64,000 nucleotides of DNA from Semisulcospira habei (Eukaryota; Mollusca; Gastropoda; Semisulcospiridae), in the NCBI GenBank assembly GCA_036245525.1, contig BTPG01000004.1:16986631-17050630 (forward strand), written 5' to 3'. A model generated the notes under the pieces. The model was not told the origin of the DNA. It searched no databases and saw only the letters and a list, made by a program, of their open reading frames with translations. A program made the translations under genes and the position numbers. Each line of letters begins with the position of its first letter. Within the stretch, counting starts at the first letter, position 1. Shown in pieces: positions 23,786 through 35,292 of the stretch.

Positions 23786-24323
23786 TACTCGATTTGCAAT
23801 GTTCCTCAACTGGAGGAGATTTTATGGAGTTTACTCGAAATCAAAGGTGTTTCAGGTGAAGTTTTGACTTTAAGCTTTCATCTCATGATTAAAAAGACTG
23901 TCGCACAATATTAATCAAGTAATGTCGACTTTGAGGCACAGGGGGAAAATGCTCTATCGGAATGTGTGTCCGCCTTAACTTTCTTCGTCTAATTAGTTGG
24001 AGAAAAAAAAACCGTGAAAAAATATAAGCTAATAATGTCACCGTTGACGAGTTTTATGTTACATAGGTCTAAGATAGTCGAACGGCGTTGTCGACATGAA
24101 CGCACACGCAAAAGTGGCCTCGCGCATATTACACTATCATAATGTATGGGAACCTAAACTACACGAGTGTGAATGTTTCAGTGTCGTGCGCAAGCAGATC
24201 TATGTAATACGTCATGAACTGACGTCACACACAGTGCGTTTGACGTCAATTTATGACGTATCACAACTGTGTACAGTTGTGTCCGAGACAGCGCCAATAG
24301 AATTAAGAACCCGAACTACCATC
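23786..24323. other. Non-coding
   Basis: Contains several TGACGT words (about 24209-24260). No element or gene is recognised. Confidence 0.4.
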
Positions 24324-24500
24324 TTTAGCCCTTTTCACCCTGATACAATTTTGCTTGAAATAAATTTGAGTATGACAGTTCAAGGGTGGTGCCAGAATAG
24401 CTTGGCGCCTCAAGCGCCAAGCTATTCTGTCACCACCCTTGAACTAAAATGGTTGATTTATCTACCACTCTGTAATGTAGCCTTCATAGCTAGGACAATA
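24324..24500. mobile_element. Core B MITE, right end incomplete
   Basis: TTAGCCCTTTTCACCCTGAT at the left. The core CAGTTCAAGGGTGGTGCCAG pairs with CACCACCCTTGAACT around GGCGCCTCAAGCGCC. It trails off after TAGGACAATAAGCAAA. Confidence 0.83.
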
Positions 24501-24888
24501 AGCAAACCCGGCGGACAGAAATCTCTTGATACGGTTGCCAGGAAAAGCAGAAGATGTCTCTCTAAAGAGAGAAAAGGTTCCAAAGGGGGCGAGAAACAGC
24601 TTGAAGGGTGGGATACAAAAACGTGAGACACGGGCAGAAAATGCGACAGTGCTGTCTGCAGTAATTCAGAGAGAGAAAAAAAGATTAAAACGTGAGAAGT
24701 GATGAAATGCATTGTGTATTTTCCTTGTAGCGGTACAACTAGCAGTCACATCAAAGGAAACACAGACTTTAATAGTTTGCCGTCTGAGTGAAAAAGTACG
24801 GTTCAGTCTCAGTAATAGGCTTTCAATATACCTGGGTATACATCTCTTATGATGCGCAAATGCCTCTCTGCGTTGCTCCCACCGGGAA

Positions 24889-25000
24889 TGTCAGGTGAGC
24901 AAAAGGTCCTCGGGCCGACATCAGCCTTAGCTGGCCAAAGCACTGACGTGCGCGGGCCAGCTAAGGCTGACGTCGGCTCAAGGATCTTTTGTTCACCGCG
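24889..25000. mobile_element. Family D palindrome
   Basis: GGTGAGCAAAAGGTCCTCGG and GCCTTAGCTGGCC at the left, GGCCAGCTAAGGCTGACGTC and AAGGATCTTTTGTTCACCG at the right. Confidence 0.85.
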
Positions 25001-26110
25001 TAGTTTTCTTTCTGCATAAGTCCTATGCAAATTCAGCACTACAATAATATAACGCGACAGCAAATAACGCGGACTGACTTTTCTGCTCCCGCCGTGGTAC
25101 CGCATATGAGGCTGGCCTGTAATCTGATGTAAAACAATATTACAAGGTTACAAAGTGCTGGAGTGCATCATTGTATTCTCGTCGTAGTGCTACTACTAGT
25201 AGTCACATCAAACAAACAAACAAACCAAAAAAAAGTCAGATTCGTCGTCCTAGTCAAAAGTACGTGTAATTTAACTAAAATTTGGATTCAGAAAAATGAT
25301 GAAAAAGCGGGAATTGGAGGAATGAAAAGCTTGAAGTCTAGCACTACAGAACCTATTGCACTATCGGACCTCTTCCGTCACATTATTGGGAGGGGTGTTG
25401 TGTAATGTTGGGTTGGGTTATAGTTGTTGTTTGTTTGTTTGTTTGTTTGTTTGTTTGTTTGCTTGTTTGTTATTTATTTATTTGTTTGTTTGTTTGTTTG
25501 TTCTTCCTCTTGTTTTCTGGTGGAAATCCGCCTCCCACCCTCCCACCCCCCCCACCCCCACCCACCCCCATCCCCACCCTTCCACCCCCCACCCACCCCC
25601 ATCCCACCCCCCCCCCCCCCACCCCTGTTTTGTGTTGTCTGGTTAGGCTTGTTTCTCTTTTGTTTTATTGTTATTCATGTTTATGTTTTGGGGCCTGTAG
25701 GCCTAGAAGCCTTGTTCTGCTTTGTTTTGCTTTGCTCTCTCGACTGCTAGTTTTGTACCTGTTGTTTTGTAAGTATACCATTTCTTCTACTGCACTTCGA
25801 CAAAACTCAAACTGACGCACCCTAGTCCCGCATCTCTCCGCAGCTCCCTCACCTTACCCCTTCCATCTCTTGCCTTTTCACTCACACCTCTTTGCGCCCT
25901 ATCCACCACCACCACCACCCCTCCTCTCCACCCACCCCTACGCCCCTATCTCTGTAGTGGTTTTCTTGTCAGTTCTGTTGACGCCGGATGTGTGCGGGTA
26001 TTACACTCTAAAATATGACACAAATTGTTGTCGCGACAGCAACTAAACTCCAACGCTTTACCGCTGGTAAACCCTTAATTCTGACAGTCCGCTGGAGTGA
26101 CAGTGTGAGT
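25001..26110. other. Non-coding; (GTTT)n and C-rich tracts
   Basis: (GTTT)n at 25427-25500 and a CCCACC-rich tract at 25530-25624. Long reading frames here are low-complexity translations. No gene is recognised. Confidence 0.6.
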
Positions 26111-26180
26111 CAGCAAGAGGCACAGATTGTCATAAGCCTCTGCAGTTGCAGGGGCTTATGAGAATCTGTGCCTCTTGCAG
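26111..26180. repeat. Core A hairpin with paired arm changes
   Basis: CAAGAGGCACAGATTGTCAT pairs with ATGAGAATCTGTGCCTCTTG. Both CACAG/CTGTG and TAAGCC/GGCTTA differ from the consensus in both arms. Confidence 0.9.
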
Positions 26181-26311
26181 ATGGAAGGGTTCAGCTTTGA
26201 TGCAGCCGTAGATGTCAACTTGTGCATGTCAGTCAATCTGACGCTGTCATTAACGACATTAAATCATCCTCCTGTTTATCTCCCATGCTCGCTGGCCGGT
26301 GAGAATGCACT

Positions 26312-26402
26312 TTACGGCCTAAAATCTCATTGTGTGCTGGTATGTGGTTTTGGACCTTACGACTTCAGGCCGTAAGGTCCAAAAGCACAGACCAGCACAT
26401 GA
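26312..26402. mobile_element. Family G palindrome
   Basis: TGTGCTGGTATGTGGTTTTG, GACCTTACG and GGCCGTAAGGTCCAAAAGCA then GACCAGCACA form a hairpin with a short centre (ACTTCA). Confidence 0.85.
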
Positions 26403-26456
26403 TACTGACTTGTACTCTTAGGCTCTGTCTCTAAAACAAATTTTTACTCACATACT

Positions 26457-26566
26457 TTAACCCTTTGGGAGTAGGAAGCAATTTGTGCCGCGATGAAACC
26501 GCTACCGACCTATAAAAGGTTAACCCTTTGGCCGTGGGTAGCGCTACCGACAGCCAACGGCTAAAA
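26457..26566. mobile_element. Two family P elements sharing one TTAA
   Basis: TTAACCCTTTGGGAGTAGGA to ACCTATAAAAGGTTAA (26457-26523), then from the same TTAA, TTAACCCTTTGGCCGTGGGT around AGCGCT to CAACGGCTAA (about 26566). Confidence 0.8.
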
Positions 26567-26627
26567 GTACCATTACGCCTAAGTTTGAAGACGCATTTCC
26601 GAGCACCATTTGCGTAAACAACAACAA

Positions 26628-26718
26628 CGACACAACATCAGTGTAAATAACGACAGCCGACACAACATCAGTGTAAATAATAACAGCGACACAACATCAG
26701 TGTAAATAACGACAACAC
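26628..26718. repeat. Minisatellite, three units of about 30 bp
   Basis: CGACACAACATCAGTGTAAA then TAACGACAG, three times with small length differences. Confidence 0.88.
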
Positions 26719-26788
26719 GACTTGTATAATTTCGAACAAGAAGAAAGCTTAGCGCCAAAGACCTCGCTAGTCTCAAGGCATCGCGCAT

Positions 26789-26901
26789 CCCCAGTGCGCA
26801 AAGTTCCTCGGGCCGACGGCGTCGGCCTCAGTGGGCCCGCGCACGACTGTGCGCGGGCCCACTGCAGCCGACATCGGCCCTAGGATTCTTTGCTTGCTGG
26901 G
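26789..26901. mobile_element. Family D palindrome
   Basis: CCCCAGTGCGCAAAGTTCCT, GGGCCGACG and CAGTGGGCCCGCGCACGA at the left, GTGCGCGGGCCCACTG, CCGACATCGGCCC and TTCTTTGCTTGCTGGG at the right. Confidence 0.9.
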
Positions 26902-27183
26902 ATGTAGGTCCCCCAAGACAGTTAGTTACCTGCTGCAAAGAAACGGCGTGGGTTGTCAAGTTTCTCGTGTCGCGTTACTCAACATAGCGCAGCACGCCCA
27001 CCTGACGTTAGTCGGAGCTTGGCCACGCCCACAAATTAGTATTCATAAAAAGGGGATCCCTAGCTTAGGCTGAAAGCCCGGGAGCCACAACTTCAGTCAG
27101 ACAGCGTGCATTGGCCATCAGCGTTGGTTGCAGCGCAGAATTTACATGGGCATAGACCTGTCAGTGTGAAAAAAATTCATTCA
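26902..27183. other. Non-coding unique segment with TATA-like word
   Basis: CACGCCCACAAATTAGTATT is followed by CATAAAAAGGGGATCC near 27048 and a CAGTCAG word 40-50 bp downstream. This is promoter-like in layout, but no reading frame follows, so it is only a possibility. Confidence 0.25.
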
Positions 27184-27266
27184 GTTAGTAAGCGAAAAAG
27201 CCCCTCCTCGAGCCCGACGTCAACCCTAGCTAAGGCTGACGTCGGCCCATGGACTTTTTGCTCACC
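27184..27266. mobile_element. Family D palindrome, shortened
   Basis: GAAAAAGCCCCTCCTCGAGC, CGACGTCAACCCTAGC and GCTAAGGCTGACGTCGGCC, then GGACTTTTTGCTCACCG. Confidence 0.78.
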
Positions 27267-27308
27267 GTGCATCCGCCCTTAGGAGCCAAGGGTCGAGTTG
27301 CACTGCTT

Positions 27309-27420
27309 TGTTTTGAGCCATTTTTAGCCCAAAGCAAAAATCTCGCTGCAGTGCTAGGGACAGTTGGTTGGCTGTTACTGGACTGAAACAGTTCCTGTAA
27401 CTGGGGGCTGTTCTGTACGC
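27309..27420. repeat. Dispersed repeat, second copy
   Basis: TTGAGCCATTTTTAGCCC, GACAGTTGGTTGGCTGTTAC and AACTGGGGGCTGTTC parallel 21317-21445. Confidence 0.65.
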
Positions 27421-27500
27421 GTTAAATCCGAAACCTCTGATACATTCTAGAGCGTGATGCTGAGGCCGACATACGTGCATCTGTGACCGCCTTCCAGCCT

Positions 27501-27704
27501 TTAACTCATTGGAGACGCGCCGTTGACCATTTTCGTCCTGAAACACTATTGCTTGAAATAAAATTGACTATGATAGTTCAGGCGTCAAGCTGTTCTGGCA
27601 CCACCCTTGAAGTAACATGGTTGATCTATCTCCTAATCTGTAATGTAGCTTTATAGGACAACAAGCAAATTATTTTTAATCAGCCTCAGAATTTAATGGG
27701 TTAA
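27501..27704. mobile_element. Core B MITE with most of one core arm deleted
   Basis: TTAACTCATTGGAGACGCG to GAATTTAATGGGTTAA. Only GATAGTTCAGGCGTCAAGCT remains of the left core arm, while the right arm is near complete. Confidence 0.8.
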
Positions 27705-27865
27705 ACCGGCTTGTACTGACAGCACTCCCTCCTCAGCCAGCCCTCCACGGACCGGTCACCCTGCTCCACCTCCTCGCCTCCCCGGCCCCTCTCCCAATGC
27801 CACCTGTCCTCCTCCCCCACCCTACTCCCACTCCATTCACCCCAGCTGCATACGGGCCTCGGTTC

Positions 27866-27921
27866 GCAGTGGGCCTGCGCACAGCTGCGTCCAACGTCTA
27901 CTCGAGAACTTTTGCTGACTG
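27866..27921. repeat. Family D right half
   Basis: AGTGGGCCTGCGCACAGCTG, then ACTTTTGCTGACTGGGA. The left half is lost and replaced by C-rich sequence. Confidence 0.6.
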
Positions 27922-28086
27922 GGACGCCTATTTGATCGCACAAAGTTAAACCTATAATCAGTAAATTACCATGCAGCACGATTTCGTTTTCATTCACTCG
28001 ATAATGACAACTAAATGTGCTAGCATGTCAGTCTGCACGTGTCTGTTCGTTTTCAGTCTGGCACGCTGGTCTAAGAATTTTTTACA

Positions 28087-28150
28087 TTAACACTTTCGAG
28101 ACGAGTCGCATCCGGATTCGCGGCTTTGCTGCACGTCTCGAAAGAGTTAA
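28087..28150. mobile_element. Short TTAA palindrome, separate family
   Basis: TTAACACTTTCGAGACG at the left and CGTCTCGAAAGAGTTAA at the right, 64 bp. Its right TTAA (28147-28150) is also the left TTAA of the next element. Confidence 0.88.
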
Positions 28151-28364
28151 CCCGTTCAGTGTCAGCTGACGCAGACTGTGTTTCTGCAGTCTTCGATAAT
28201 TCAACACCTAAAAAGCCAAAATGTCCCGGGAACATAGTGGATTCAGGGAGGTGTCAGCAAGAGGCATAGATCGTCATGAGCCCCCGCAACTGCGAGGGCT
28301 CATAAGGATCTATGCCTCTTGCTGCATGGTGGTGTTCAGACTTTCTCGGCACTGAACGGGTTAA
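28147..28364. mobile_element. A1-frame MITE with core A hairpin
   Basis: TTAACCCGTTCAGTGTCAGC to CTCGGCACTGAACGGGTTAA. The core A hairpin is near 28259-28322. This is the best-preserved A1 copy, 218 bp. Confidence 0.93.
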
Positions 28365-28812
28365 GACTGTAGGTGGTAAGGTCCAAAATCACAGACCAGC
28401 GCACATGCACGCCTCAACCTCCTGCTGACAATCACGCGAGATTTGGTGCCAATCACGTGATTCATTACGATCCGGAACGGAAGACGAGATGGTAGGCAGA
28501 CAATAATTTCCATGCAACTGTTGTCCATACAACTGTCCCTGTTGCATCTGATTAAAGCTTATTATCTCCCTTTTGTAGCAGAAGCATTGCCTCCCTTTTG
28601 TTCAATAAAAGATAAAACTCCGGATTTCCGGTGGAGTATTCCTGTTTTCCTTTCAAGGCTGTTGGGGTTTCGAGGGTTAGAACTGTGGAATTCATGTGTT
28701 GGTTTTTTCCAAACAAAAGATGCAGTTCGGAATGACGTTATTAACGTGTTGGTCCGTAATATTGGACCCTTCTGTCTCTAGTGGTAAGGTTCAAAATCAC
28801 AGATCTGCGCGT
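28365..28812. other. Family G arms around unique sequence
   Basis: GTGGTAAGGTCCAAAATCAC (about 28371) and a second pair at about 28748-28810 (GTTGGTCCGTAATATTGGAC / GGTTCAAAATCACAGATC). The 89-aa frame between is unrecognised. Confidence 0.55.
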
Positions 28813-29034
28813 ATTTAATGATCTGTATGCAGCGATAGACTGACCCATTCCTATAGTTGCGGGAAGATTTAGGCTCCGCCCCTTTTGTCGGCGTTCGGCA
28901 ATGTGCTACCCGTGCTTCGTGGAACATAGCGCGAGTGTAGACTGCTAGTCAGTATAGTAAAGCGCGCTATTCCACGTTGATTTTTTTCCCACCATTTTTA
29001 GGATGATATATTTTCTAAAGTATACTATATCATC

Positions 29035-29073
<39 letters not shown>

Positions 29074-29712
29074 AGTACAAACTACGTATTGGGTTTAATT
29101 AGTACAACACGAATGGATATTGTCAGTATATAGATTATGTAGTTATACGACCCTAAACTTAGCATTTTAGAAATGGGCAAATCGTCTCATTTTCGCCATT
29201 TTTTTTTTTTTTTCATAACTATAGAAGTTAGACCTTTGAAATTTTGCCTGACCGCACATTTGTATGTACTCTTTCTAAAGGTAATATCGGTGTTTATGTT
29301 TTAACAGTATAAAATTATGGATGAACCTACTACCTACATGTGGGCATACCTAGTCTCTAAAGTAAATTTTCGTGCAGGCATAGTATACTTTCTGTGTGCA
29401 CACCAACCACTAGCAGAAGAAAAATTAATCTTAAGATTTCAGTCTATCTGAAAACATATCTTTTTCCCTCTGAGAACTGCTGCTAGTGCCGGTCTGTTTA
29501 CATTACCGAAAGTCTCATCCCAGCCATACGGGGTCAGCGTACATGCACAAATTCTGCAGACACAACTGACAGATCTACAGTCCAATTTAAATGTAAATTA
29601 CAAGCGATCAAGTCTATGAAGAATATGGTGAAACACGGAAAAGCAGAAATTTAGTGATCTCACTCTTGTGAATCCTTCAGGATTCAGCTGATCATGTGGC
29701 CGACTGCAAGCT
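28813..29712. other. Non-coding; poly-A run
   Basis: A run of about 32 A at 29039-29070 could be a retroposon tail, but nothing upstream is recognisable. A second T run is near 29201. No gene is recognised. Confidence 0.45.
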
Positions 29713-29929
29713 TTAACTCATTCAGCCCGACGGCCGTATTTCCCAATTTTTGGGAGGCGTCTTCTAAAATGACTATGCACCAGTTGCAGGAGATGGATCG
29801 ACCATAATAATTCAAGGGCAGTGTCAGATTAGCTTGACGCCGACAGGCGCGAAGCTAATCTGGCACTACCCTTGAATTATCATGGTCGACTCATCTCCTG
29901 CTTTGGTGCGTCAGGGTTGAATGGGTTAA
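29713..29929. mobile_element. Core C MITE with TTAA ends
   Basis: TTAACTCATTCAGCCCGACG to CAGGGTTGAATGGGTTAA. The core is ATAATTCAAGGGCAGTGTCA, GATTAGCTTGACGCC and complement. 217 bp. Confidence 0.92.
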
Positions 29930-30295
29930 TCCACACTTTCGTGTCTGCAGTCGTGAGTAAAAGGCTTCGGGAATGGAAAAACTGTACATCTGGATATCGA
30001 TCAAGGTATCGGGACTATGACTTACATAGCAGCAGTGTTTTCCAGTACCGCCGAAATCGGCTAAAAGAACAAAAAATACAGATGCGTCTAGCAACGAATT
30101 CGATTTGTTATAGTGCCGGAGCTCGCCGTGGTATCGGGAAGCACGTGGCTCTACAGCGTGCTGATTGGTCGAGGGGCTCTTGCGCGCGCTATATGAGTGA
30201 CATTTCAGCTCAAAAGTGGGTCGGTTTTTTTTTTTTAATACAATTGAATTAGGGTCAGTGGACAACTTGCGGAAAGGGTATAATAATAACACTGT
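29930..30295. other. Non-coding
   Basis: No element or gene is recognised. A short T run is near 30227. Confidence 0.4.
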
Positions 30296-30307
30296 ATATG
30301 TATAGTC

Positions 30308-30652
30308 TGAAAATCCACTGGCCAGAGAAGATCAGCAACGTCAGACTCTGGGAGAGAACAGAGCAAATAACAGCAGAGAATAAAATTGGGCGAAGAAGAT
30401 GGGGATGGATTGGTCACAGTCTGAGAAAGCCAGCTTCCAGTATCACTAGGCAGGCATTGTCATGGAACCCCCAGGGAAAGAGGGAAAGAGGCAGGCCGAG
30501 AAACACCTGGCCTCGAGACCTCCAAGCAGACATCAAGAGACTGGGCACCACCTGGAGTAAAATCGAAGGAGAAGCACAGGATATGAGTCGCTGGAGGTCT
30601 CTCGTCGACGGCCTATACCCGGGTAGGGGTGACAGGCGTAAGTAAGTAAGTA
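30308..30652 (+). mobile_element. 5'-truncated LINE 3' end with 12-bp TSD
   Basis: Encodes KIHWPEKISNVRLWERTEQ, RRRWGWIGHSLRKP and WRSLVDGLYPGRGDRRK, then a stop and (GTAA)n. It is very close to the 395-831 copy. ATATGTATAGTC occurs at 30296-30307 and 30653-30664 as the target duplication. Confidence 0.93.
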
Positions 30653-30664
30653 ATATGTATAGTC

Positions 30665-30729
30665 GCTTTACCAGTTCTATATACCGGCTAAAAGCGCCGT
30701 GAACCGAACCCAGCACGCACGCTCACGTG

Positions 30730-30800
<71 letters not shown>

Positions 30801-31097
30801 AGGACAAACGCAGTACAAGACAAACACAGGATATTCACGTGGTGCTACTGGGGTTTCTGAAACTTTGATCGCTCGTATTTGAAATTAATAAAGTGGCCTG
30901 AAACCGATTCCACCCACAGGCAATAAAGTCCAAAGCCGGAGGGCAAACTGACATGCCTCCGGCAACGCTATTATAGTATACAACACATTCGCAGCTATTG
31001 ATGCGGGGCGCCTTGAATGGCGCATAGGACACTGTGAGCCAGTTTGCCCTCAGTCTTTGGTAAAGGGGTACGTGTTTGCTGGTTGATTATTATATTA
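30665..31097. other. Non-coding with (AC)n
   Basis: (AC)n at 30731-30799. No gene is recognised. Confidence 0.6.
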
Positions 31098-31474
31098 TAT
31101 TGAGCAACATTTTGCTTGATATAGTGCAGATAACAGTGCAGTGGGCAGTGGGCAGATGTTCACATCTGCACGGGACATAGACGACCCCGCCCTCCACGAG
31201 TCCCCTGTTGCCTTGCAGGTTACGTTTTGGATAACCAAAGGCTAGGGTGCTGACACGGTACCTGATTGGGTGTATGAACTTCCTCGATGACGTCACCACC
31301 CAGGGCGAAGGAGTCCCATCAGGGACTCTTCGGCCACGTGTCCAGGACCAAGGCGAGCCACAAGTTATGTGGAGTTTCGGTTGTGGTTAACAGCCTGGAG
31401 AGGGATTAGCTCCGCCAGGTTCTTTTGCCCAAGACACACCACATGCAATGACAACCTTACCTCAATCCATACCG

Positions 31475-32245
31475 AACCCACCTGGGTCTGCCCTGGGGGA
31501 CTTGGGTGGGGTTAGGTATTTTTTAGTTCCCAGGGTCACCCTGGTCAGCCCCACAGGGTGGGTTTTTCTCTCTATTCTGGGGCATGTGTTTCTGTCTACC
31601 CTTTGTCCATTCCCCCCACCCGGGTCTGCCCTGGGGGACTTGGGTGGGGTTAGGTATTTTTTAGTTCCCAGGGTCACCCTGGTCAGCCCCACAGGGTGGG
31701 TTTTTCTCTCTATTCTGGGGCATGTGTTTCTGTCTACCCTTTGTCCATTCACCTGTATTTGCCTTTTTAAAACTCTCCCTACTGTCTGCACTGCCTGTAG
31801 CTCTTGATATTGGATGTGTGTTGCTAAATGGTCTTAGCTTTATTTAGGCCCCATGTGTTAGGTTTATTTAATGTATTTGACCGGCTGGCGACATACATTC
31901 AATGTTCTGTTTAGTTTTTTTTTTCACAAGCAGTGCAGGCACGTCCTGAGAAAGCCTTGTTGCTGTCGGGACGTTAAGCAATGTACCTTTGTCCATTCAC
32001 CTGTATTTGCCTTTTTAAAATTCTCCCTACTGTCTGCACTGCCTGTAGCTCTGGATATTGGATGTGTGTTGCTAAATGGTCTTAGCTTTATTTAGGCCCC
32101 ATGTGTTAGGTTTATTTAACGTATTTGACCGGCTGGCGACATACATTCAATGTTCTGTTTAGTTTTTTTCACAAGCAGTGCAGGCACGTCCTGAGAAAGC
32201 CTTGTTGCTGTCGGGACGTTAAGCAATGTACAATCAATCAATCAA
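31475..32245 (+). mobile_element. SINE-like element with internal tandem copies, 13-bp TSD
   Basis: TCAATCCATACCG flanks it at 31462-31474 and 32246-32258. Two 139-bp units begin GGGTCTGCCCTGGGGGACTT (31483, 31622). Two units of about 245 bp follow (about 31739 and 31988), carrying GGACGTTAAGCAATGTAC at their ends. The tail is (CAAT)n. A related copy is at 50899-51590. The class is uncertain: it could be a SINE or a LINE 3' end. Confidence 0.75.
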
Positions 32246-32345
32246 TCAATCCATACCGGATCGGTCGTCGCCCAGAACAAGGACCGAGCCTTCTGTCTTG
32301 CGCCAGGGCAGAGGTGTTAAGTGTGTTACTGGTGCACAATCAAAA

Positions 32346-35292
32346 CTGCGTGCCAGAAGCAACATCAGCATTGGCACCTGGAACGTCAGAACATTAAGAC
32401 CGCCTGAAAAGGTAGAGGAACTGACACACGAAATGAACAGATACCACTGGACCATCCTAGGACTGTGCGAAGTACCATGGAAGAACCTTGGGGAAACATC
32501 AACCCAGCAAAACCACAAACTGTATTACAGTGGCAGAGAAGACAAACTTGAACAGGGTGTCGGATTTCTCGTCCACAAAGACATCGTGAACACCGTCATG
32601 AGTTGTCGGCCAGTCTCCACTGAGTAGGCTTATCACCATACGCTTGAGGGCAACTCCATTCAATATCACCATTGTACAAGTTTACGCCCCAACAACAGAC
32701 TATGGAGATGAGGAAATAGAAGACTTCTATGATCAACTGCAAGAAGCTCTGGACCAGACCCCCAAAAAAGACATTCTTGTGGTGCAGGGAGACTGGAATG
32801 CCAAAATAGGAGAGGATGCTGCTAGAAACTGGAAAGACACATGCGGACGCTACTGCAATGTAGAGACCACGACAGAGGCTTAAGGCTCCTGGAATTTGCC
32901 AGCTCAAATGATCTAAAGCTGATGAACACGTTTGGCCCGCACAAAGCATCCAGAAGGTGGACATGGCACAGCCCGAACGGAGAGCACCATAACCAAATTG
33001 ACTACATCATGGTGAAGAGACGCTTCCCAACCAGTGTGAACATTGCCAAGACAAGAAGTTTTCCAGGTTGCAGACATTGGAAGCGACCATGACTTAGTGA
33101 TGATGACCTTCCGGCTCCGCCTAAAGAAGGTCAACAAGCAGGATCCCACCAGAATCAAGTTTGACCTCGAGAAACTGAAAGACCCAGAGGTAGCGGAAGC
33201 CTTCCAGGCAAAGATGGGAGGTAAATTCGCGCCACTGCTACTTCTAGGTGCAGAAGACACGGCCGGATGTGGACACACTGATCGACACATTTAACACTGC
33301 TGTAACCCAAACAGCCAGTGAGATCCTTGGCAAACTCCGACAAGCAAAGAAACCTTGGGTTACAGCTGACATCTTTGTTCTACGTGACAAGCGTCTAGAA
33401 TTAAAGAAAAAGAAATCAGAGGTAGAAGGAGCTAAACAATACAGGGAAATTAACCAGGATATCAAGAAAAGCATGAAAAAGGCAAAGAATAAGTGGATTG
33501 AAGATCAGTGTAAACACGTAGAAGAAAATCTGAACAAAAATAATAGCAAAAGAGCATGCCAGCTGGTGAAAGACCTGACCAGTGTAAAACAAGGGCTCTT
33601 CTCGATCATTCAAGATAGTGAAGGGAACTGTCTTACGGAAGACCAAGACATACTGGAGAGATGGACAGAGTACTGCTCAGATTTGTACAACCACCGAGCT
33701 GCAGGGGACCCAGGCATACTTGTCAACCCACCCGTGACCAACAATGGCAACTATCCCATCCTCCGAGAAGAAGTAGAGGCTGCAGTGAAGTCGCTGAAAA
33801 AAGGGAAGGCAGCAGGAGCAGACAACATCCTTGCAGAACTAGTCCAAGAAGGGGAGAAGACACAATAAGCGCCTTACTGACAATCTGCAATAAGATCTGG
33901 CAGTCAGGGGATTGGCCCACACCATGGATCCAATCACTTATAATAACTCTCCCCAAAAAAGGCAACTTACATCAATGCCAGAATTATCGCAAGATCAGTC
34001 TTATATCCCACCCAAGCAAAGTCATGTTAAAGATCCTACTGAACAGGCTGAAGCCACAGGCAGAGGAAATCATAGCTGAGGAACAAGCAGGCTTCAGATC
34101 AGGGCGCAGCACAACTGAGCAGATCTTCAACCTGAGAGTTCTATGTGAGAGGTACCTCCAGCACCAGAACGATCTCTATCATGTCTTTGTGGATTTTAAG
34201 AAAGCGTTTGACAGGGTGTGGCATGTAGCCCTTTGGTCCACCATGAAGCTATACAACATCAATTCCAACCTGATCAAAGTCATAGCAAACCTTTACAACA
34301 AGGCCACTAGCGCAGTCTGCTTCAACGGCAAAATAGGAAACTGGTTTAGGACTACAGTTGGAGTCAGACAAGGCTGCTTGCTCTCACCTACTCTTTTCAA
34401 CATCTTCCTGGAAAGAATCATGACGGACGCTCTGAAAGATCATGAAGGAACTGTCAGTATTGGAGGCAGAACAATCACGAACTTGTGCTTTGCGGAAGAC
34501 ATTGATGGCCTTGCAGGAACAGAGAAGGAGCTAGCTCAGCTGGTGGAAAAGCTGGATAGTACAGCCATTGCGTATGGGATGGAAATCAGTGCAGAGAAGA
34601 CCAAACTGGTGACCAATAACGCCAGTGGCATTGGCACTGAAATCATGGTTGGAGGCCAAAAACTGGAAACAGTTAAGAAATTCAAATACTTAGGAGCCAT
34701 TGTGACAGATGAGGGATAAAAACCAGAAATACTGTCCAGGATTGCGCAGACAACAACAGCACTGACAAGATTGAAGACCATATGGATGGACAGAAACATC
34801 ACACTCTGCTCCAAGATCAGACTGATGCGCTCATTAGTCATCTCAGCGTTTTTGTATGCCTGCGAGTCATGGACCCTCACAGCAGACCTTGAAAGGAGAA
34901 TACAAGCCACTGAAATGAGATGTTTTCGAAGGCTGCTTGGCATTTCATACAGAGATCACATCACGAACGTGGAAGTGGGAAGCAGAATCAGGCAAGCCAT
35001 CGGGCCCTATGAAGACCTATTAGCCATTGTGAAAAAACGGAAACTGAAGTGGTATGGGCATGTCACGCGTTCAGCAGGGCTTGCCAAAACAATCTTGCAA
35101 GGCACTGTGCAAGGAGGACGAAGGAGAGGAAGACAGAGGAAAAGATGGGAGGACAATATCTCAGAGTGGACAGGACTGAAGCTGGGTGATACGCTAAGAA
35201 TGGCAGAGAACAAAGAGGAATGGAGGGAGCTGGTTGCCAAGTCATCAGTGGTGCCCCAACGGTCGGCAAGACTACGGGATATAGATAGATAG
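32346..35292 (+). pseudogene. RTE-like LINE endonuclease/reverse transcriptase, decayed
   Basis: The order along the strand is as follows. APE endonuclease start ISIGTWNVRTLRPP, then IVQVYAPTTDYGDEE, VVQGDWNAKIGED, NQIDYIMVKRR and IGSDHDLVMM. Then a linker. RT: LPKKGNLHQCQNYRKISLIS, AGFRSGRSTTEQIF, motif A VFVDFKKAFDRVWH, motif B GVRQGCLLSPTLFNIF, motif C CFAEDIDG and FKYLGAIVTDEG. C-terminus: SAFLYACESWTLTADLE and KWYGHVTRS. Breaks: a stop near 32625, frameshifts near 32870, 33050, 33240 and 33860, and a stop at about 34717. Motif C reads FAED rather than FADD, so a catalytic aspartate is lost. Confidence 0.93.

Noticed and set aside
27030..27070. Host promoter with TATA-like CATAAAAAGGGG
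   Set aside because: No reading frame or exon is recognisable downstream. I kept it only as a low-confidence remark.
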